Below are positions 52,605 through 61,374 of a DNA stretch of 64,000 nucleotides, one piece after another. The number at the start of each line of letters is the position of its first letter. Positions within the stretch are counted from its first letter, which is position 1. Both the position numbers and the translations under genes were made by a program. Below the pieces are notes generated by a model. That model was not told the origin of the DNA. It saw only the letters and a list, made by a program, of their open reading frames with translations, and searched no databases. The DNA is from Paludisphaera soli (GTDB lineage: Bacteria; Planctomycetota; Planctomycetia; Isosphaerales; Isosphaeraceae), in contig NZ_JAALJI010000008.1 in the NCBI RefSeq assembly GCF_011064595.1, positions 1-64,000 of the forward strand, given 5' to 3'.

Positions 52605-54614
52605 TCATCTCGCCGCCGGCCTGAGCCTCGCCACGAATCCGCCGTCGCGCGGGACCGCGAGCCTCAGCGGGGCCGCCGACGAGGCCGCCTCGCGACGCCG
52701 GATCAGCGCCGTCGGGCCGACGCTCGGGTCGTCGAGCCAGAGATCTGCCTCGTACTCGCCCTTCAAAAAGCCCACGTCCAGGTCCAGCTGCCGGCCCTCG
52801 ACGGCGGTCATCCCTCCGAGATACCAGGCGTCCCCTTTGCGCCTGGCGACCACCAGGCAGCGGCCGAACTCGGCGTGCAGCACGCGGGTCTCGTCCCAGC
52901 TGGTGGGGACGTCCGTCAAGAAGTCCAGGCCGGGCTGGCCGCGGTAGGCCTCGGGCGTGTCGGCCATCATGGGGAGCGGGTCCAGGTAGACGACGTACAT
53001 CGCCAGTTGATGCCCGCGCGTCCCCTGGACCGGCGGGGCGACGTTGCGAGGCCGGTAATCGTGGGGAAGCACGTTTCTCATCCCGCCGTGGTGGTAGTCG
53101 ACGGGCCCGGCGATCCCCCGGATGAACGCGATATCCAGGTTGTGCGAGGGGGGCGCGCCGCGGCTCGCGTTCGAGTCCCACTTGTTGTATTCCTGGTTGA
53201 GCGCCGCCTCGTAGTTCAGGACGTTCGGCCAGGTCCGCTCCATCCCGGTCGGCTTGTACGCGCCGTGCAAGGTGAGCGTCAGGTGGTGGCGGGCGGCCTT
53301 CTCGGCCATCTCGTGATAGAAGCGGACCATTTCCTGGTCGTCGCGGTCCATGAAGTCGACCATGACGCCCTCGACGCCCCACTTCTCATAGGTGGCGAAC
53401 GCCTCGTCGATCTGCGGACGCAGGGCTTTCCAGTGGAGCCAGAGGCGGAGCCGCACGCCCTTCTCCCGGGCGTACCGGAGCAGTTCGGGCATGTCGATGG
53501 AGGGGGCGGCCGTGGTGACGTCGATGGGGCCCTCGGGCTGGATGGGGCCGTCGTACCAGGCGATGTCGAGGCCGTCGAGCGAGTGGTAGGGGATGCCGTG
53601 CTCGGCGCAGAAGTCGATGTAGTGCTTCATCGTGGCCGTGTCCACGCCCGGCTTGAAGTCCAGGCCGTCGGGGGCGTAGCCGTTCCACCAGGGGAACAGG
53701 GTCTTGCCGGGCCTGATCCACGACGCGTCGGCGATCGCCGGCGGGTCGCTCAGGTGGAAGATCAGGTTCGATTCGAGAAAACGGCCGGGATCGTCGGCGA
53801 TCATCAGGATCCGCCAGGGGGACGCATGCGGGGCCTCGCCGACCACCTTCGCGTCGTCCTTCCGGCCGGGAAGGGGGGAGAGCCGGGCGCGGAGGGTCCC
53901 CGGGTCGGCCGCATCCCCCGCGAGGTAAAGCCCGGCGTAGTCGGTCAGGCCCGCCTCGGTCACGGCGATCCAGGCCTTTCCCGGACGTTCCAGCAGCAGC
54001 GGCAGGCCGATCAGGCGATCGGGGCCGATCGCGGAGGTCGGGAGCGTCTCGTAGTACTTCTCGTAAGAGGTCGTATAGCCGTCGAGCGGCAAGGCGTGGG
54101 CCTTCGGATCGCCGGGGAACGTGAGCCGGGTCGCCTCGTCGGTGATCGTGAAGGCGCCGATCGCCGCCTGCTCGGGGATCCGATACCGGAAGGCTACTCC
54201 GTCGTCGAACGCCCGGAGCTCGACCTCCAGCCGCCGGCCGGGCGGGCCCGTCTCCTCCAGCGTCAAGACGAGGGCCTTGTGGCGGTCGCGGGCCGACGAC
54301 GCCTTGCCCACCGGGATCGGATAGGTCGCGTCGCGCTCCTCGCGGCGCTCGGCGACGATCCGCAGGCCGTCACCGATCGGCCGGGCCCCGGCGAGGTCCA
54401 GGCCCAACGAGCCGGCGGCGACCGCCTCGCCGCCCCGGAAGACCTCGAACGCCGGCCGCCCCCCGTCGCCGAGCCCGATCGCCACGCGAAGCCGGCCGTC
54501 CGGGGATTTCAGCTCGATCGGGTCGATCGCGACCGGGGGGGCCGCCGGGGCGTCAACCCCGATGAGCGCTATGAGCGCGACGAGCGCGGGAAGCCATCGG
54601 AACGGGACGGGCAT
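52605..54614 (-). CDS. Glycoside hydrolase family 97 (alpha-glucosidase/galactosidase-like), 669 aa
   Basis: An exported alpha-glycosidase of the SusB-like GH97 family. The ATG at 54614 opens a signal peptide (PVPFRWLPALVALIALIGV). The N-terminal beta-sandwich ends near residue 270. The TIM-barrel part begins at WIRPGKTLFPWWNGY and shows GVDTATMKHYIDFCAEHGIP, EKWGVEGVMVDFMDRDDQEM and RTWPNVLNYEAALNQEYNKW. The DFMDRDDQ stretch fits the retaining group of GH97, in which an Asp is nucleophile. A C-terminal beta domain closes it. It probably acts on alpha-linked sugars in the periplasm; the exact linkage is unknown. Confidence 0.92.
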   Translation of the reverse strand: MPVPFRWLPALVALIALIGVDAPAAPPVAIDPIELKSPDGRLRVAIGLGDGGRPAFEVFRGGEAVAAGSLGLDLAGARPIGDGLRIVAERREERDATYPIPVGKASSARDRHKALVLTLEETGPPGRRLEVELRAFDDGVAFRYRIPEQAAIGAFTITDEATRLTFPGDPKAHALPLDGYTTSYEKYYETLPTSAIGPDRLIGLPLLLERPGKAWIAVTEAGLTDYAGLYLAGDAADPGTLRARLSPLPGRKDDAKVVGEAPHASPWRILMIADDPGRFLESNLIFHLSDPPAIADASWIRPGKTLFPWWNGYAPDGLDFKPGVDTATMKHYIDFCAEHGIPYHSLDGLDIAWYDGPIQPEGPIDVTTAAPSIDMPELLRYAREKGVRLRLWLHWKALRPQIDEAFATYEKWGVEGVMVDFMDRDDQEMVRFYHEMAEKAARHHLTLTLHGAYKPTGMERTWPNVLNYEAALNQEYNKWDSNASRGAPPSHNLDIAFIRGIAGPVDYHHGGMRNVLPHDYRPRNVAPPVQGTRGHQLAMYVVYLDPLPMMADTPEAYRGQPGLDFLTDVPTSWDETRVLHAEFGRCLVVARRKGDAWYLGGMTAVEGRQLDLDVGFLKGEYEADLWLDDPSVGPTALIRRREAASSAAPLRLAVPRDGGFVARLRPAAR

Positions 54615-54709
54615 CGCGGTCTCCGGGCGTTGAAGGGAGAGGACGGGCCCGGACAGGTTACGCGACCGCTCGTCGCCAGGCCCGAGGGGACCGAATCGGG
54701 GGCCTCGGC

Positions 54710-55318
54710 TCAGCCCGCGGGCTCGGCCTTGCGGTTGCGGTAGAGCGAGGGGTCGACGGCGGCGACCATCGCCTCGACGTCGAGCCGGCCGCCGAAGAAG
54801 GCGTTGATCCGCTCGGCCTGCGCGCGGGGCTCGGCGACGAGGTCGCCGTGGCTGACGAACAGCACGGGCATGTTCGGCTGCTTCTCCAACCAGGCGAAAA
54901 GGCGGTCGAGATGCTGGGTGAACGCTCGCTTGATCTCCTCGCGCGGGGCCGAGGGACGGCCGAGGCGCGCGAGCATCTTCTCCTGCGAGTCCAGCATCTC
55001 GTCGAAGTCGCGCCGCATGAAGACGATGCGGTAGGTCTCCGAGGCCGGCAGGTCGTAGAGGAGCTGCGAGACCATCTTGAAGACCTTGCCCCGGGTCTCG
55101 GGGATCCACGAGGCGTCTTCCTTGATCTTCTTGACGATCTCGAACTCGTAGTAGCCGCGCGGGTTGTCGACGTCGGGGGTCCGCAGGCTGTCGGTGACGG
55201 CCGGGATCCCCCCCTTGTCGAGCATCTGCATCATCAGCGAGGTGCCCGAGCGCGGCAGGCCCGAGACGACCACGATTTCCCGATCCGCGCCCGCACCCTC
55301 GCCCGATTCCGCGTTCAT
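54710..55318 (-). CDS. Sulfotransferase-fold P-loop protein, 202 aa
   Basis: The N-terminal P-loop-like PAPS-binding motif VVVSGLPRSGTSLMMQML and the second motif region RIVFMRRDFDEMLDSQEKML identify the sulfotransferase superfamily. It is shorter than most enzymes of that family, and the 3'-phosphate-binding region is not obvious, so it may be a minimal variant. The ATG at 55318 is chosen because it follows GGGAGG by about ten bases and starts a soluble sequence. The gene lies between fabF and the GH97 gene in the same direction, with an 87-bp gap after fabF. The target for sulfation is unknown. Confidence 0.82.
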   Translation of the reverse strand: MNAESGEGAGADREIVVVSGLPRSGTSLMMQMLDKGGIPAVTDSLRTPDVDNPRGYYEFEIVKKIKEDASWIPETRGKVFKMVSQLLYDLPASETYRIVFMRRDFDEMLDSQEKMLARLGRPSAPREEIKRAFTQHLDRLFAWLEKQPNMPVLFVSHGDLVAEPRAQAERINAFFGGRLDVEAMVAAVDPSLYRNRKAEPAG

Positions 55319-55404
55319 ATTCCGACGACCTCCCTGGATGATCCGTGTCCGAAGTCCGGATTCTAGCGAGTCGCCGGGGAACGAGACATCCCCATCCGTC
55401 GCGG

Positions 55405-56688
55405 TCAGTCGACGAACCGCCTGAGGATCAGGGCCGTATTCTGGCCGCCGAAGCCGAAGCTGTTGGACAGCACGGCGTCGACCCGGCGCTCGCGGGCCTT
55501 GTGCGGGATGTAGTCCAGGTCGCAGTCGGGGCCGGGGTTCTCCAGGTTGATCGTGGGGGGGAGCAGGCCGTCTCGGATGGCCAGCAGGCTGGCGACGGCC
55601 TCGACCGCGCCGCCGGCGGAGACCAGGTGCCCGGTCATGCTCTTGGTGCTGGAGATGGGCGTGGCGTACGCCCCCTCGCCGAAGACCTTCTTGATAGCGA
55701 GCGTCTCGATCGAGTCGTTGGACGGCGTGCTGGTGCCGTGGGCGTTGATGTAGCCGATGTCGGACGGCTCCAGGCCCGCGTCCTCCAGGGCGATCCGCAT
55801 GGCGGCGACGGCGCCCCGGCCCTCGTCGTGGCTGTCGGTCAGGCGGAAGGCGTCGGCCGTCGAGCCGTGGCCGGCGACCTCGCCGAGGATCGTCGCCCCG
55901 CGCGCCCGGGCGTGCTCCAGATCCTCCAGGACGAGCACGCCGCCCCCCTCGCCCAGGACGAAGCCGTCGCGGTCGCGGTCGAAGGGGCGGCTGGCGCGGG
56001 CGGGGTCGTCGTTGCGGGTGGACATGGCCGTCAGCAGGATGAAACCGGTGACCCCCAGCGGGTGGATCATGCTGTGCGCGCCGCCGGCCAGCACCACGTC
56101 CAGCTCGCCGCGGCGGATGAACTCGCAGGCCTCGCCGACGGCCTGGGCGCTGGCGGCGCAGGCGGTCTGGCAGGTCAGGTTGGCGCCCCGGGCCCCGAAA
56201 ACCGACGCCAGGTGGCCGGCCGCGTTGCCCGGCTCCTGGTCGGCCTCGCGCACCGGGTGGAGCCCGTGCACGCCCTGGCGGGTGAACCGCGCGGTGTCCA
56301 CCTTGCCCTCGCGGCTGGAGCCGTGGACCAGGGCGACGAAACGGCCGAAGTCCTGCTGCCCCTCGCCCGAGCCCAGGTAGACGCCGAACCGCGAAGGGTC
56401 CAGCCCGGCGACGTCCAGCCCCGCCTGCGCGACCGCCTGGGTCGCCGCCGCCAGCGCGAACTGCGAGGTCCGGCTGTGATCGACCCAGCGCGCCGCGTCG
56501 GGCCGGTACGCCGCCAGGTCGAAGTCCGGGACCTCGGCCGCGATCCGGGTCGCGAACGTCCCGGCGTCGAAGAGCGTGATCGGCCCCACGCCCCCCTTGC
56601 CGCTCAGGAGCGCCGACCAGGACGACTCCACGTCCTTGCCGACCGGCGTGATCATCCCCATCCCCGTCACCACCACCCGTCGCCGCAT
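55405..56688 (-). CDS. fabF: 3-oxoacyl-ACP synthase II (KAS II), 427 aa
   Basis: FabF elongates fatty-acyl chains by condensing acyl-ACP with malonyl-ACP. The ATG at 56688 gives MRRRVVVTGMGMITPVGKDV, the classic start; an in-frame ATG at 56760 is further upstream. The catalytic triad is present: Cys in TACAASAQA at residue 177, His in INAHGTSTPSND near 317 and His in STKSMTGHLVSAGG near 354. DRDRDGFVLGEGGGVLVLE and NSFGFGGQNTALIL also match. Length is standard. No acpP or other fab gene is adjacent in the window, so it may be a stand-alone copy for a special acyl product; it precedes the sulfotransferase-like gene by 87 bp. Confidence 0.93.
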   Translation of the reverse strand: MRRRVVVTGMGMITPVGKDVESSWSALLSGKGGVGPITLFDAGTFATRIAAEVPDFDLAAYRPDAARWVDHSRTSQFALAAATQAVAQAGLDVAGLDPSRFGVYLGSGEGQQDFGRFVALVHGSSREGKVDTARFTRQGVHGLHPVREADQEPGNAAGHLASVFGARGANLTCQTACAASAQAVGEACEFIRRGELDVVLAGGAHSMIHPLGVTGFILLTAMSTRNDDPARASRPFDRDRDGFVLGEGGGVLVLEDLEHARARGATILGEVAGHGSTADAFRLTDSHDEGRGAVAAMRIALEDAGLEPSDIGYINAHGTSTPSNDSIETLAIKKVFGEGAYATPISSTKSMTGHLVSAGGAVEAVASLLAIRDGLLPPTINLENPGPDCDLDYIPHKARERRVDAVLSNSFGFGGQNTALILRRFVD

Positions 56689-56779
56689 CGCAGGGCCCCC
56701 CAGCCAATCCGCCCGTCCGCATCGCGCCGGAATGATATGACGCCCGTCTTTCAACGTCAAGGCGGGCGAGGGGGCGGGC

Positions 56780-58057
56780 TCAGGGGGTGGAGCCGGGCGC
56801 GCGGTCGCGGGCGTGCTGCTGGCGGTAGGCGGCGGGGGTGACGCCGGTGGCCCGTCGGAAGACGGTGCTCATGTAGCCGAGATAGGTGAAGCCGGATCTC
56901 TCGGCGATGTCCTCGTAGCCGAGGTTCGTCTCGATCAGGAGCTGCTCCACGCGACGGATGCGCTCGCGGGCGATGGTCTCGTGGATCGTGCGGCCGATCT
57001 CTTCGCGGAAGAGGCGCTGGAGCTTGCTGCGGGAGACGTCGACGTGGTCGAGCACGTCGTCGACCCGGATGCCCCGGCAGGCGTGGGCGCGGATGAACCG
57101 GAGGGCCTCGGCGACGCAGGGCTCCTCGATGGCCGTGATCTCGGTCGACTGGCGGACGGCGACCCCCACCGGGGGGATCATGAGGGTCGTCCGGGGCGCC
57201 CTTCCGCCGCGCATCATCCGGTCGAGCAGCGCCGCGGCCTGGTAGCCGATCGCCCCGCAGTCGGGGATCACGCTCGACAGCGGGGGGTTCGCCAGCTCGC
57301 AGGCGAGGGTCTCGTCGTCGGCGCCGATCACCGCGACCTCCTCGGGGACCGAGACCCCGGCGCGGCGGCAGGCCTCGAGCGCCTGGATGCCCCGGAAGTC
57401 GTTGCAGGCCATCAGCCCCAGGGGCTTGGGGAGCGACGCGATCCAGCGCGAGGCCGTCTCCATCTCGGTCTCCCAGGCCGGCAGCTGGTGGCCCCACGAG
57501 GCGGTCTGCCCGCCGCGGTAGAGCCGGCATTCCCAGCCCTCGCGGCGCACCCGCTCCGCGAACCCTTCGTAGTTGGCCGCCGACCAGCGGAAGCCCGGAT
57601 AGCCGAAGAAGGCGAACCGCTTGAAGCCCCGCTCCAGCAGGTGCTCGGCGGCCACGGCGCCGATCGCCCGGTGGTCGCTCTGGATGTGGGGCCGCCCCGC
57701 CTGGTCGTCCAGGTTCACCATCGGCAGCCTGCGAGGGGGGCGGAACTCGCCGCCGGACTTCGTCACCCCCAGGATGATCCCGTCGCCGTCCCACGAGGCC
57801 AGCCAGGGGGGCAGGGGGTCCTGCCGCGACCGGGGTTCGAAGTAGAACGTCCAGGGGCCGTTCTCGCGCGCGTATCGGGCCACGCCCTGGAGGATCTTGC
57901 GACCGTAGGCCATCGAGGTCTGGACCACCAGGGCGACGTGAGGCGGCCCGTCTCGGGTGCAAAGAGGCTTCGAAGGTGCTGCCATGCGCAGGAGGGACTC
58001 GCCGAATCGTCGGTGAGGAGAATCACTGATCGTCCGAAGACTTTGAACGAATTCCAT
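56780..58057 (-). CDS. XylR-like AraC-family regulator with periplasmic-binding-protein domain, 425 aa
   Basis: A one-component regulator with a LacI-type ligand-binding domain (VALVVQTSMAYGRKILQGVA near residue 43, MACNDFRGIQALEACRRAG, AVIGADDETLACELANPPLSSV) and a C-terminal AraC DNA-binding domain with two helix-turn-helix units (RGIRVDDVLDHVDVSRSKLQ, LGYEDIAERSGFTYLGYMS, FRRATGVTPAAYRQQ). This is the architecture of XylR, usually sensing a sugar. No strong ribosome site marks the start; 58057 is the longest frame and ATG 57985 is an alternative that removes 24 residues. It is divergent from the DUF1559 gene and could control that cluster, the GH97 gene or distant sugar genes. Confidence 0.9.
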   Translation of the reverse strand: MEFVQSLRTISDSPHRRFGESLLRMAAPSKPLCTRDGPPHVALVVQTSMAYGRKILQGVARYARENGPWTFYFEPRSRQDPLPPWLASWDGDGIILGVTKSGGEFRPPRRLPMVNLDDQAGRPHIQSDHRAIGAVAAEHLLERGFKRFAFFGYPGFRWSAANYEGFAERVRREGWECRLYRGGQTASWGHQLPAWETEMETASRWIASLPKPLGLMACNDFRGIQALEACRRAGVSVPEEVAVIGADDETLACELANPPLSSVIPDCGAIGYQAAALLDRMMRGGRAPRTTLMIPPVGVAVRQSTEITAIEEPCVAEALRFIRAHACRGIRVDDVLDHVDVSRSKLQRLFREEIGRTIHETIARERIRRVEQLLIETNLGYEDIAERSGFTYLGYMSTVFRRATGVTPAAYRQQHARDRAPGSTP

Positions 58058-58283
58058 GGTAGCCCCGAGGGGGCCGCAGCGACAACCGTCATGGTAGGCC
58101 GAAAGTTAGAAAACGAATGCCGAATATTGAATTGTCGGAGTCGGGGAGAGCCTCTAAGGTGATCTCCACTCTCCCACTTCCCTTGCATGCCGTCGTTCGC
58201 GGACAGACGTCGCGACATCGTCGAGGCGCACGCTCCGTTGCGCCCGTCCCTGCCCGATCTGCTCGTCTGAGGAGTCAATTCTG

Positions 58284-59312
58284 ATGACCGCCATCCAACG
58301 CGGCGAGCCCCGTCGGGGCTTCACGCTGATCGAACTCCTGGTCGTGATCGCGATCATCGCCGTCCTCATCGCGCTCTTGCTGCCGGCCGTGCAGTCGGCC
58401 CGCGAGGCCGCCCGCCGGATCCAGTGCACCAACAACCTGAAGCAGATGGGCCTGGCCTTCCACAACTACCTGAGCGCCGTGGGCGCGCTTCCGCCGGCCA
58501 AGATCTACTCGGGCAGTTGCACCGCGCTGAATCCCGGCGGCCGGGTCCTCAATACGACCGCCTTCGCCCTGATCCTCCCCTACTTCGAGCAGACCGCCCT
58601 GGCCAACGCCTACAACTTCGAGCAGGCCGGCAACAACACGGCCTTCGGCGGCGTGAACACCGTGGTCATCGGCTCCGACCTGGTCAACACGACGGTCGTC
58701 GGCACGATGATCAACGCCTTCTGGTGCCCCAGCGACAACGAGCCCGACGCGGTCAACGACCCCAATACGACCGCCGCCTGGCCGTACCGCCGGATCAACG
58801 CCCGACGGGCGAACTACCAGCTCAACACCACGCTCTACACCGACTACTTCTGCCCGGCCTCCACCGGCGTCGACGCCGGCCAGAAGGGCCCCTTCTTCAA
58901 CGACCTGGCCACCTCCATCTCCGCCATCACCGACGGCACCAGCAACACGTTCCTCGCCGGCGAGTCGGTCAACGGCGTCTCCAAGTACGACCAGGCCGCC
59001 CCCGCCCGGTTCGGCCCCTACTGGGGCTCGGGCACGCATACCGCCGTCCACGGCCGGATCCTCCCCCCGACGCATGAACATGCCATCGCCTTCATGCCCA
59101 ACGGCGTCTCGGGCTACCTCTACCCGACCGCCACGGCGTTCGCCAAGAAGGCCCCCTACGCCTGGGTCTTCTCCAGCAAGCACGCCGGCGGCGTGAACAT
59201 GCTGATGGCCGACGGCAGCGTCCGGTTCATCAAGAACTCGATCAGCCCCGTCACCTGGTGGGCCGCGGCCACCATGGCCGGCGGCGAGGTCGTCAGCGCC
59301 GACGCGCTCTGA
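58284..59312 (+). CDS. DUF1559 pilin-like secreted protein, 342 aa
   Basis: A planctomycete-typical protein with a type IV prepilin-like N-terminus: the peptide RRGFTLIELLVVIAIIAVLI carries the G|F cleavage site and Glu at position +5, followed by LLPAVQSAREAARRIQCTNNLKQ, the DUF1559 signature. The C-terminal motif HAGGVNMLMADGSVRFIKNSI is the H-X9-DG motif used to recognise the family. GAGGAG stands before the ATG at 58284. Proteins of this family are predicted to form pseudopilus-like surface structures. A terminator follows at 59350, then two lipoproteins. Confidence 0.95.
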   Translation: MTAIQRGEPRRGFTLIELLVVIAIIAVLIALLLPAVQSAREAARRIQCTNNLKQMGLAFHNYLSAVGALPPAKIYSGSCTALNPGGRVLNTTAFALILPYFEQTALANAYNFEQAGNNTAFGGVNTVVIGSDLVNTTVVGTMINAFWCPSDNEPDAVNDPNTTAAWPYRRINARRANYQLNTTLYTDYFCPASTGVDAGQKGPFFNDLATSISAITDGTSNTFLAGESVNGVSKYDQAAPARFGPYWGSGTHTAVHGRILPPTHEHAIAFMPNGVSGYLYPTATAFAKKAPYAWVFSSKHAGGVNMLMADGSVRFIKNSISPVTWWAAATMAGGEVVSADAL

Positions 59313-59349
59313 CCCCCATCGCGTCGCGTCGAGCCCGATCCGAACGACC

Positions 59350-59391
59350 GACCCGCGGCGACGCCCTGCACCGGCTTCGCCGCGGGTCTTT
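59350..59391 (+). terminator. Terminator after the DUF1559 gene
   Basis: A perfect 12-bp inverted repeat, GACCCGCGGCGA and TCGCCGCGGGTC, with a 15-base loop and a following TTTC, lies 37 bp behind the stop. Partial read-through into the lipoprotein genes beginning at 59410 is possible. Confidence 0.65.
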
Positions 59392-59409
59392 CATGAGGGA
59401 GCCCCCAGC

Positions 59410-59931
59410 ATGAACCTCCGCCAGACGACCCGGCGACTCGCGCCCGTCGCGATCCTCCTCGGCCTCGCCGCCGGCTGCGGCGACGCCGACGACTCGATCG
59501 CCCTCGTCCCCGTGAAGGGGAAGGTCCTCCGCAACGGCGAGCCCCTGGGCAACGCCTCGGTCTCGTTCCAGCCCGACCCGAGCAACGCCGACCAGACTCC
59601 CGGCGGCGACACCAGCGGCCCCGCCGGCACCTACCTCGCCCGGTTCAAGACCCGCTCGGGCCTCGCCCCCGGCAAGTACAAGGTGACCGTCACCCCCGGC
59701 GCCGCGATCCCGGACATCGAGATCGACGCCTCCGTCGAGGAGGCCTTCAAGGACGACCCGATCATGCTCGGCGAGATGAAGAAGTCCGCCGCCGGCTCGT
59801 CCAAGGGGGGCCGCAAGGGGAAGAAGCTCGATCCCCCCGCCGAGTTCGAGGCCGAGGTCAAGGCCGACGGCAAGCCGCTCGACTTCGACATCGCCAAGGG
59901 CGAGGTCGTCAAGCAGGCCGCCGCCAGGTAG
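59410..59931 (+). CDS. Small lipoprotein with carboxypeptidase-regulatory/transthyretin-like domain, 173 aa
   Basis: A lipoprotein signal LAPVAILLGLAAGCGDADD carries the lipobox AGC, so Cys is the lipidated residue. The mature part begins VKGKVLRNGEPLGNASVSFQP, a transthyretin-like beta domain, and GLAPGKYKVTVTPG, the strand-turn common to these proteins. The C-terminal half is lysine-rich and charged (KGGRKGKKLDPPAEFEAEV). Such proteins often follow DUF1559 genes in planctomycetes. It is 32 bp before a second related lipoprotein. Confidence 0.85.
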   Translation: MNLRQTTRRLAPVAILLGLAAGCGDADDSIALVPVKGKVLRNGEPLGNASVSFQPDPSNADQTPGGDTSGPAGTYLARFKTRSGLAPGKYKVTVTPGAAIPDIEIDASVEEAFKDDPIMLGEMKKSAAGSSKGGRKGKKLDPPAEFEAEVKADGKPLDFDIAKGEVVKQAAAR

Positions 59932-59963
59932 ACCCCGCCAGCCACGATCAGGAGCCCTCCCCG

Positions 59964-60515
59964 ATGAACGCCCGAATCCGCCGCCCGATCGGCCTCGCCT
60001 CCCTCCTCTGGATCGCCGTCCTGGCCGCCGGCTGCGGCGGAGGATCGGAGGAGGACACCGTGGACGCTCGCCTCGCCAAGCTGGAGGCCCTCGCCCCGGT
60101 CTCGGGCGTCGTGACGGTCGGCGGCAAGCCTCTCCCGGGCGTCGTCGTGACCTTCATCCCCGAGGAGTGGGCGCCGGCCCACGGCGAGACCGACGAGGAC
60201 GGCCGCTACACCCTGGAGACCGCCGCCCGCCCCGGCGCGATCCCCGGCAAGTACAAGGTCGCCTTGAGCTACCTCGTCGCCGCCGACGGCCGCGTCCTCG
60301 GCCTCGAACCACGCGGCGGCTTCGTCCCCGACCCCGCCGTGGCGACCGCCGTCGAGAAGCTCCCCCCCGAATACGTCTCCCCCGAGAAGACCCCCCTCAC
60401 CGCCGAAATCCCCCCCGACGGCGGCAGCTTCGACTTCGCCGTCGACGCCCAGATCGAGCCCACCTCGCCCGAGCCCGAAGCCGCAGCGGAGCCGGTCGCC
60501 CCTGCTCCGGAATGA
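59964..60515 (+). CDS. Second small lipoprotein with carboxypeptidase-regulatory domain, 183 aa
   Basis: Related to the preceding gene in layout: lipobox AGC within LIWIAVLAAGC-like leader (LWIAVLAAGCGGGSEED), then the beta-sandwich SGVVTVGGKPLPGVVVTFIP and TDEDGRYTLETA followed by GKYKVALSYLV. The C-terminus is Pro/Glu-rich (EPTSPEPEAAAEPVAP). The GEPL/GKPLPG and GKYKV features link it to its neighbour, so the pair probably arose by duplication, though sequence outside these motifs has diverged. It is presumably anchored in the membrane facing the periplasm. Confidence 0.85.
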   Translation: MNARIRRPIGLASLLWIAVLAAGCGGGSEEDTVDARLAKLEALAPVSGVVTVGGKPLPGVVVTFIPEEWAPAHGETDEDGRYTLETAARPGAIPGKYKVALSYLVAADGRVLGLEPRGGFVPDPAVATAVEKLPPEYVSPEKTPLTAEIPPDGGSFDFAVDAQIEPTSPEPEAAAEPVAPAPE

Positions 60516-60544
60516 TCCGTCTGCTGTCGATGACGGCTTCTCAG

Positions 60545-61018
60545 TTAAGATCGTGGCTGAATCTCAAAATCGACCGTTCGACAACCGCGTTTGCCGCCCG
60601 CACGGTCCACGACTTCCACCGTGATGCTGGCATCATCACCCTCGCGGCATTTCTTGATATCTCGGGCGCGACCGATGGAGAACACGGGCGCCCCCGGGCC
60701 GAACCAGTCGAGATTTGTATCGATCTGATTGGCCCGCCAGAACCGCCTTACCTCCTCCTCGTTCCGGACGCGGAGGCCCAGGTCTTTCCCCATCGCTCGA
60801 ATCACTGTCCCGTAAGCCGTCAAGCGAGCCCCTGGCGGTACGGATTTAGACGATCTCAGGATATCGATCGGGATTCTTTCCGGTTGTTCCGAAGTCCCGC
60901 CCTCGGGCTTGTCTCCCCCTGTTGGCCCAGGAGGGGCGACCTCCCCGCCAGAGTGGTCAAACTCTATTTCAAATCCAAACACATTAATTCTTCGAATTTT
61001 GCGAAACCAGTTCGCCAT
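60545..61018 (-). CDS. Hypothetical protein, 157 aa
   Basis: The start ATG 61018 follows GGGAGGAG closely, giving MANWFRKIRRINVFGFEIEF. I recognise no family. The protein is soluble and charged, with a central proline-rich linker and SKSVPPGARLTAYGTVIRAM, WRANQIDTNLDWFGPGAPVF and VEVVDRAGGKRGCRTVDFEI further on. Several codons are AT-rich compared with neighbours, and the DNA is visibly less GC-biased, which may mark recent acquisition. It is convergent with the lipoprotein gene (29-bp gap) and is not obviously related to it. Confidence 0.7.
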   Translation of the reverse strand: MANWFRKIRRINVFGFEIEFDHSGGEVAPPGPTGGDKPEGGTSEQPERIPIDILRSSKSVPPGARLTAYGTVIRAMGKDLGLRVRNEEEVRRFWRANQIDTNLDWFGPGAPVFSIGRARDIKKCREGDDASITVEVVDRAGGKRGCRTVDFEIQPRS

Positions 61019-61374
61019 GACTCCTCCCGATTCTCCGGCCTTCGAGGCACACGGCTGGCGTCCGCCCGGAGCTCCTGGGACCAACCTCTGAGAATGCGCG
61101 ACGATCCAAAGCACCGAGGTCTCGGCCTGACCATTGCCACGATTGTAGCGTCGGCCCGACGAGGAGCTGATGTACTCAACAGGAGTCGGAAAGATTCTGA
61201 CCTGGTTCCGAGTCGTCCCCGAAGTGCGCCCCGCTCAGGCGTCGCCGATGGTGAAGCTTGTGCTATAGGAGAATCGATCCACTCAGCCCGGTCGAGGTGG
61301 GACGAGAGCACAGAGTGGGCTCAAGGGACCAGCCCGAGCCCACTTTATCCTGCCGGCCTGCCGGCCTGCCGGCC
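61019..61374. other. Intergenic region with 8-bp tandem repeat
   Basis: This 356-bp stretch separates two minus-strand genes and is less GC-rich than average. It should carry the promoter of the 157-residue gene. AGTGGGCTC at 61314-61322 and GAGCCCACT at 61336-61344 form a 9-bp inverted repeat behind the FAD-oxidoreductase gene. CCTGCCGG is repeated three times at 61349-61372, up to the stop codon of that gene. No further gene is evident. Confidence 0.5.
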
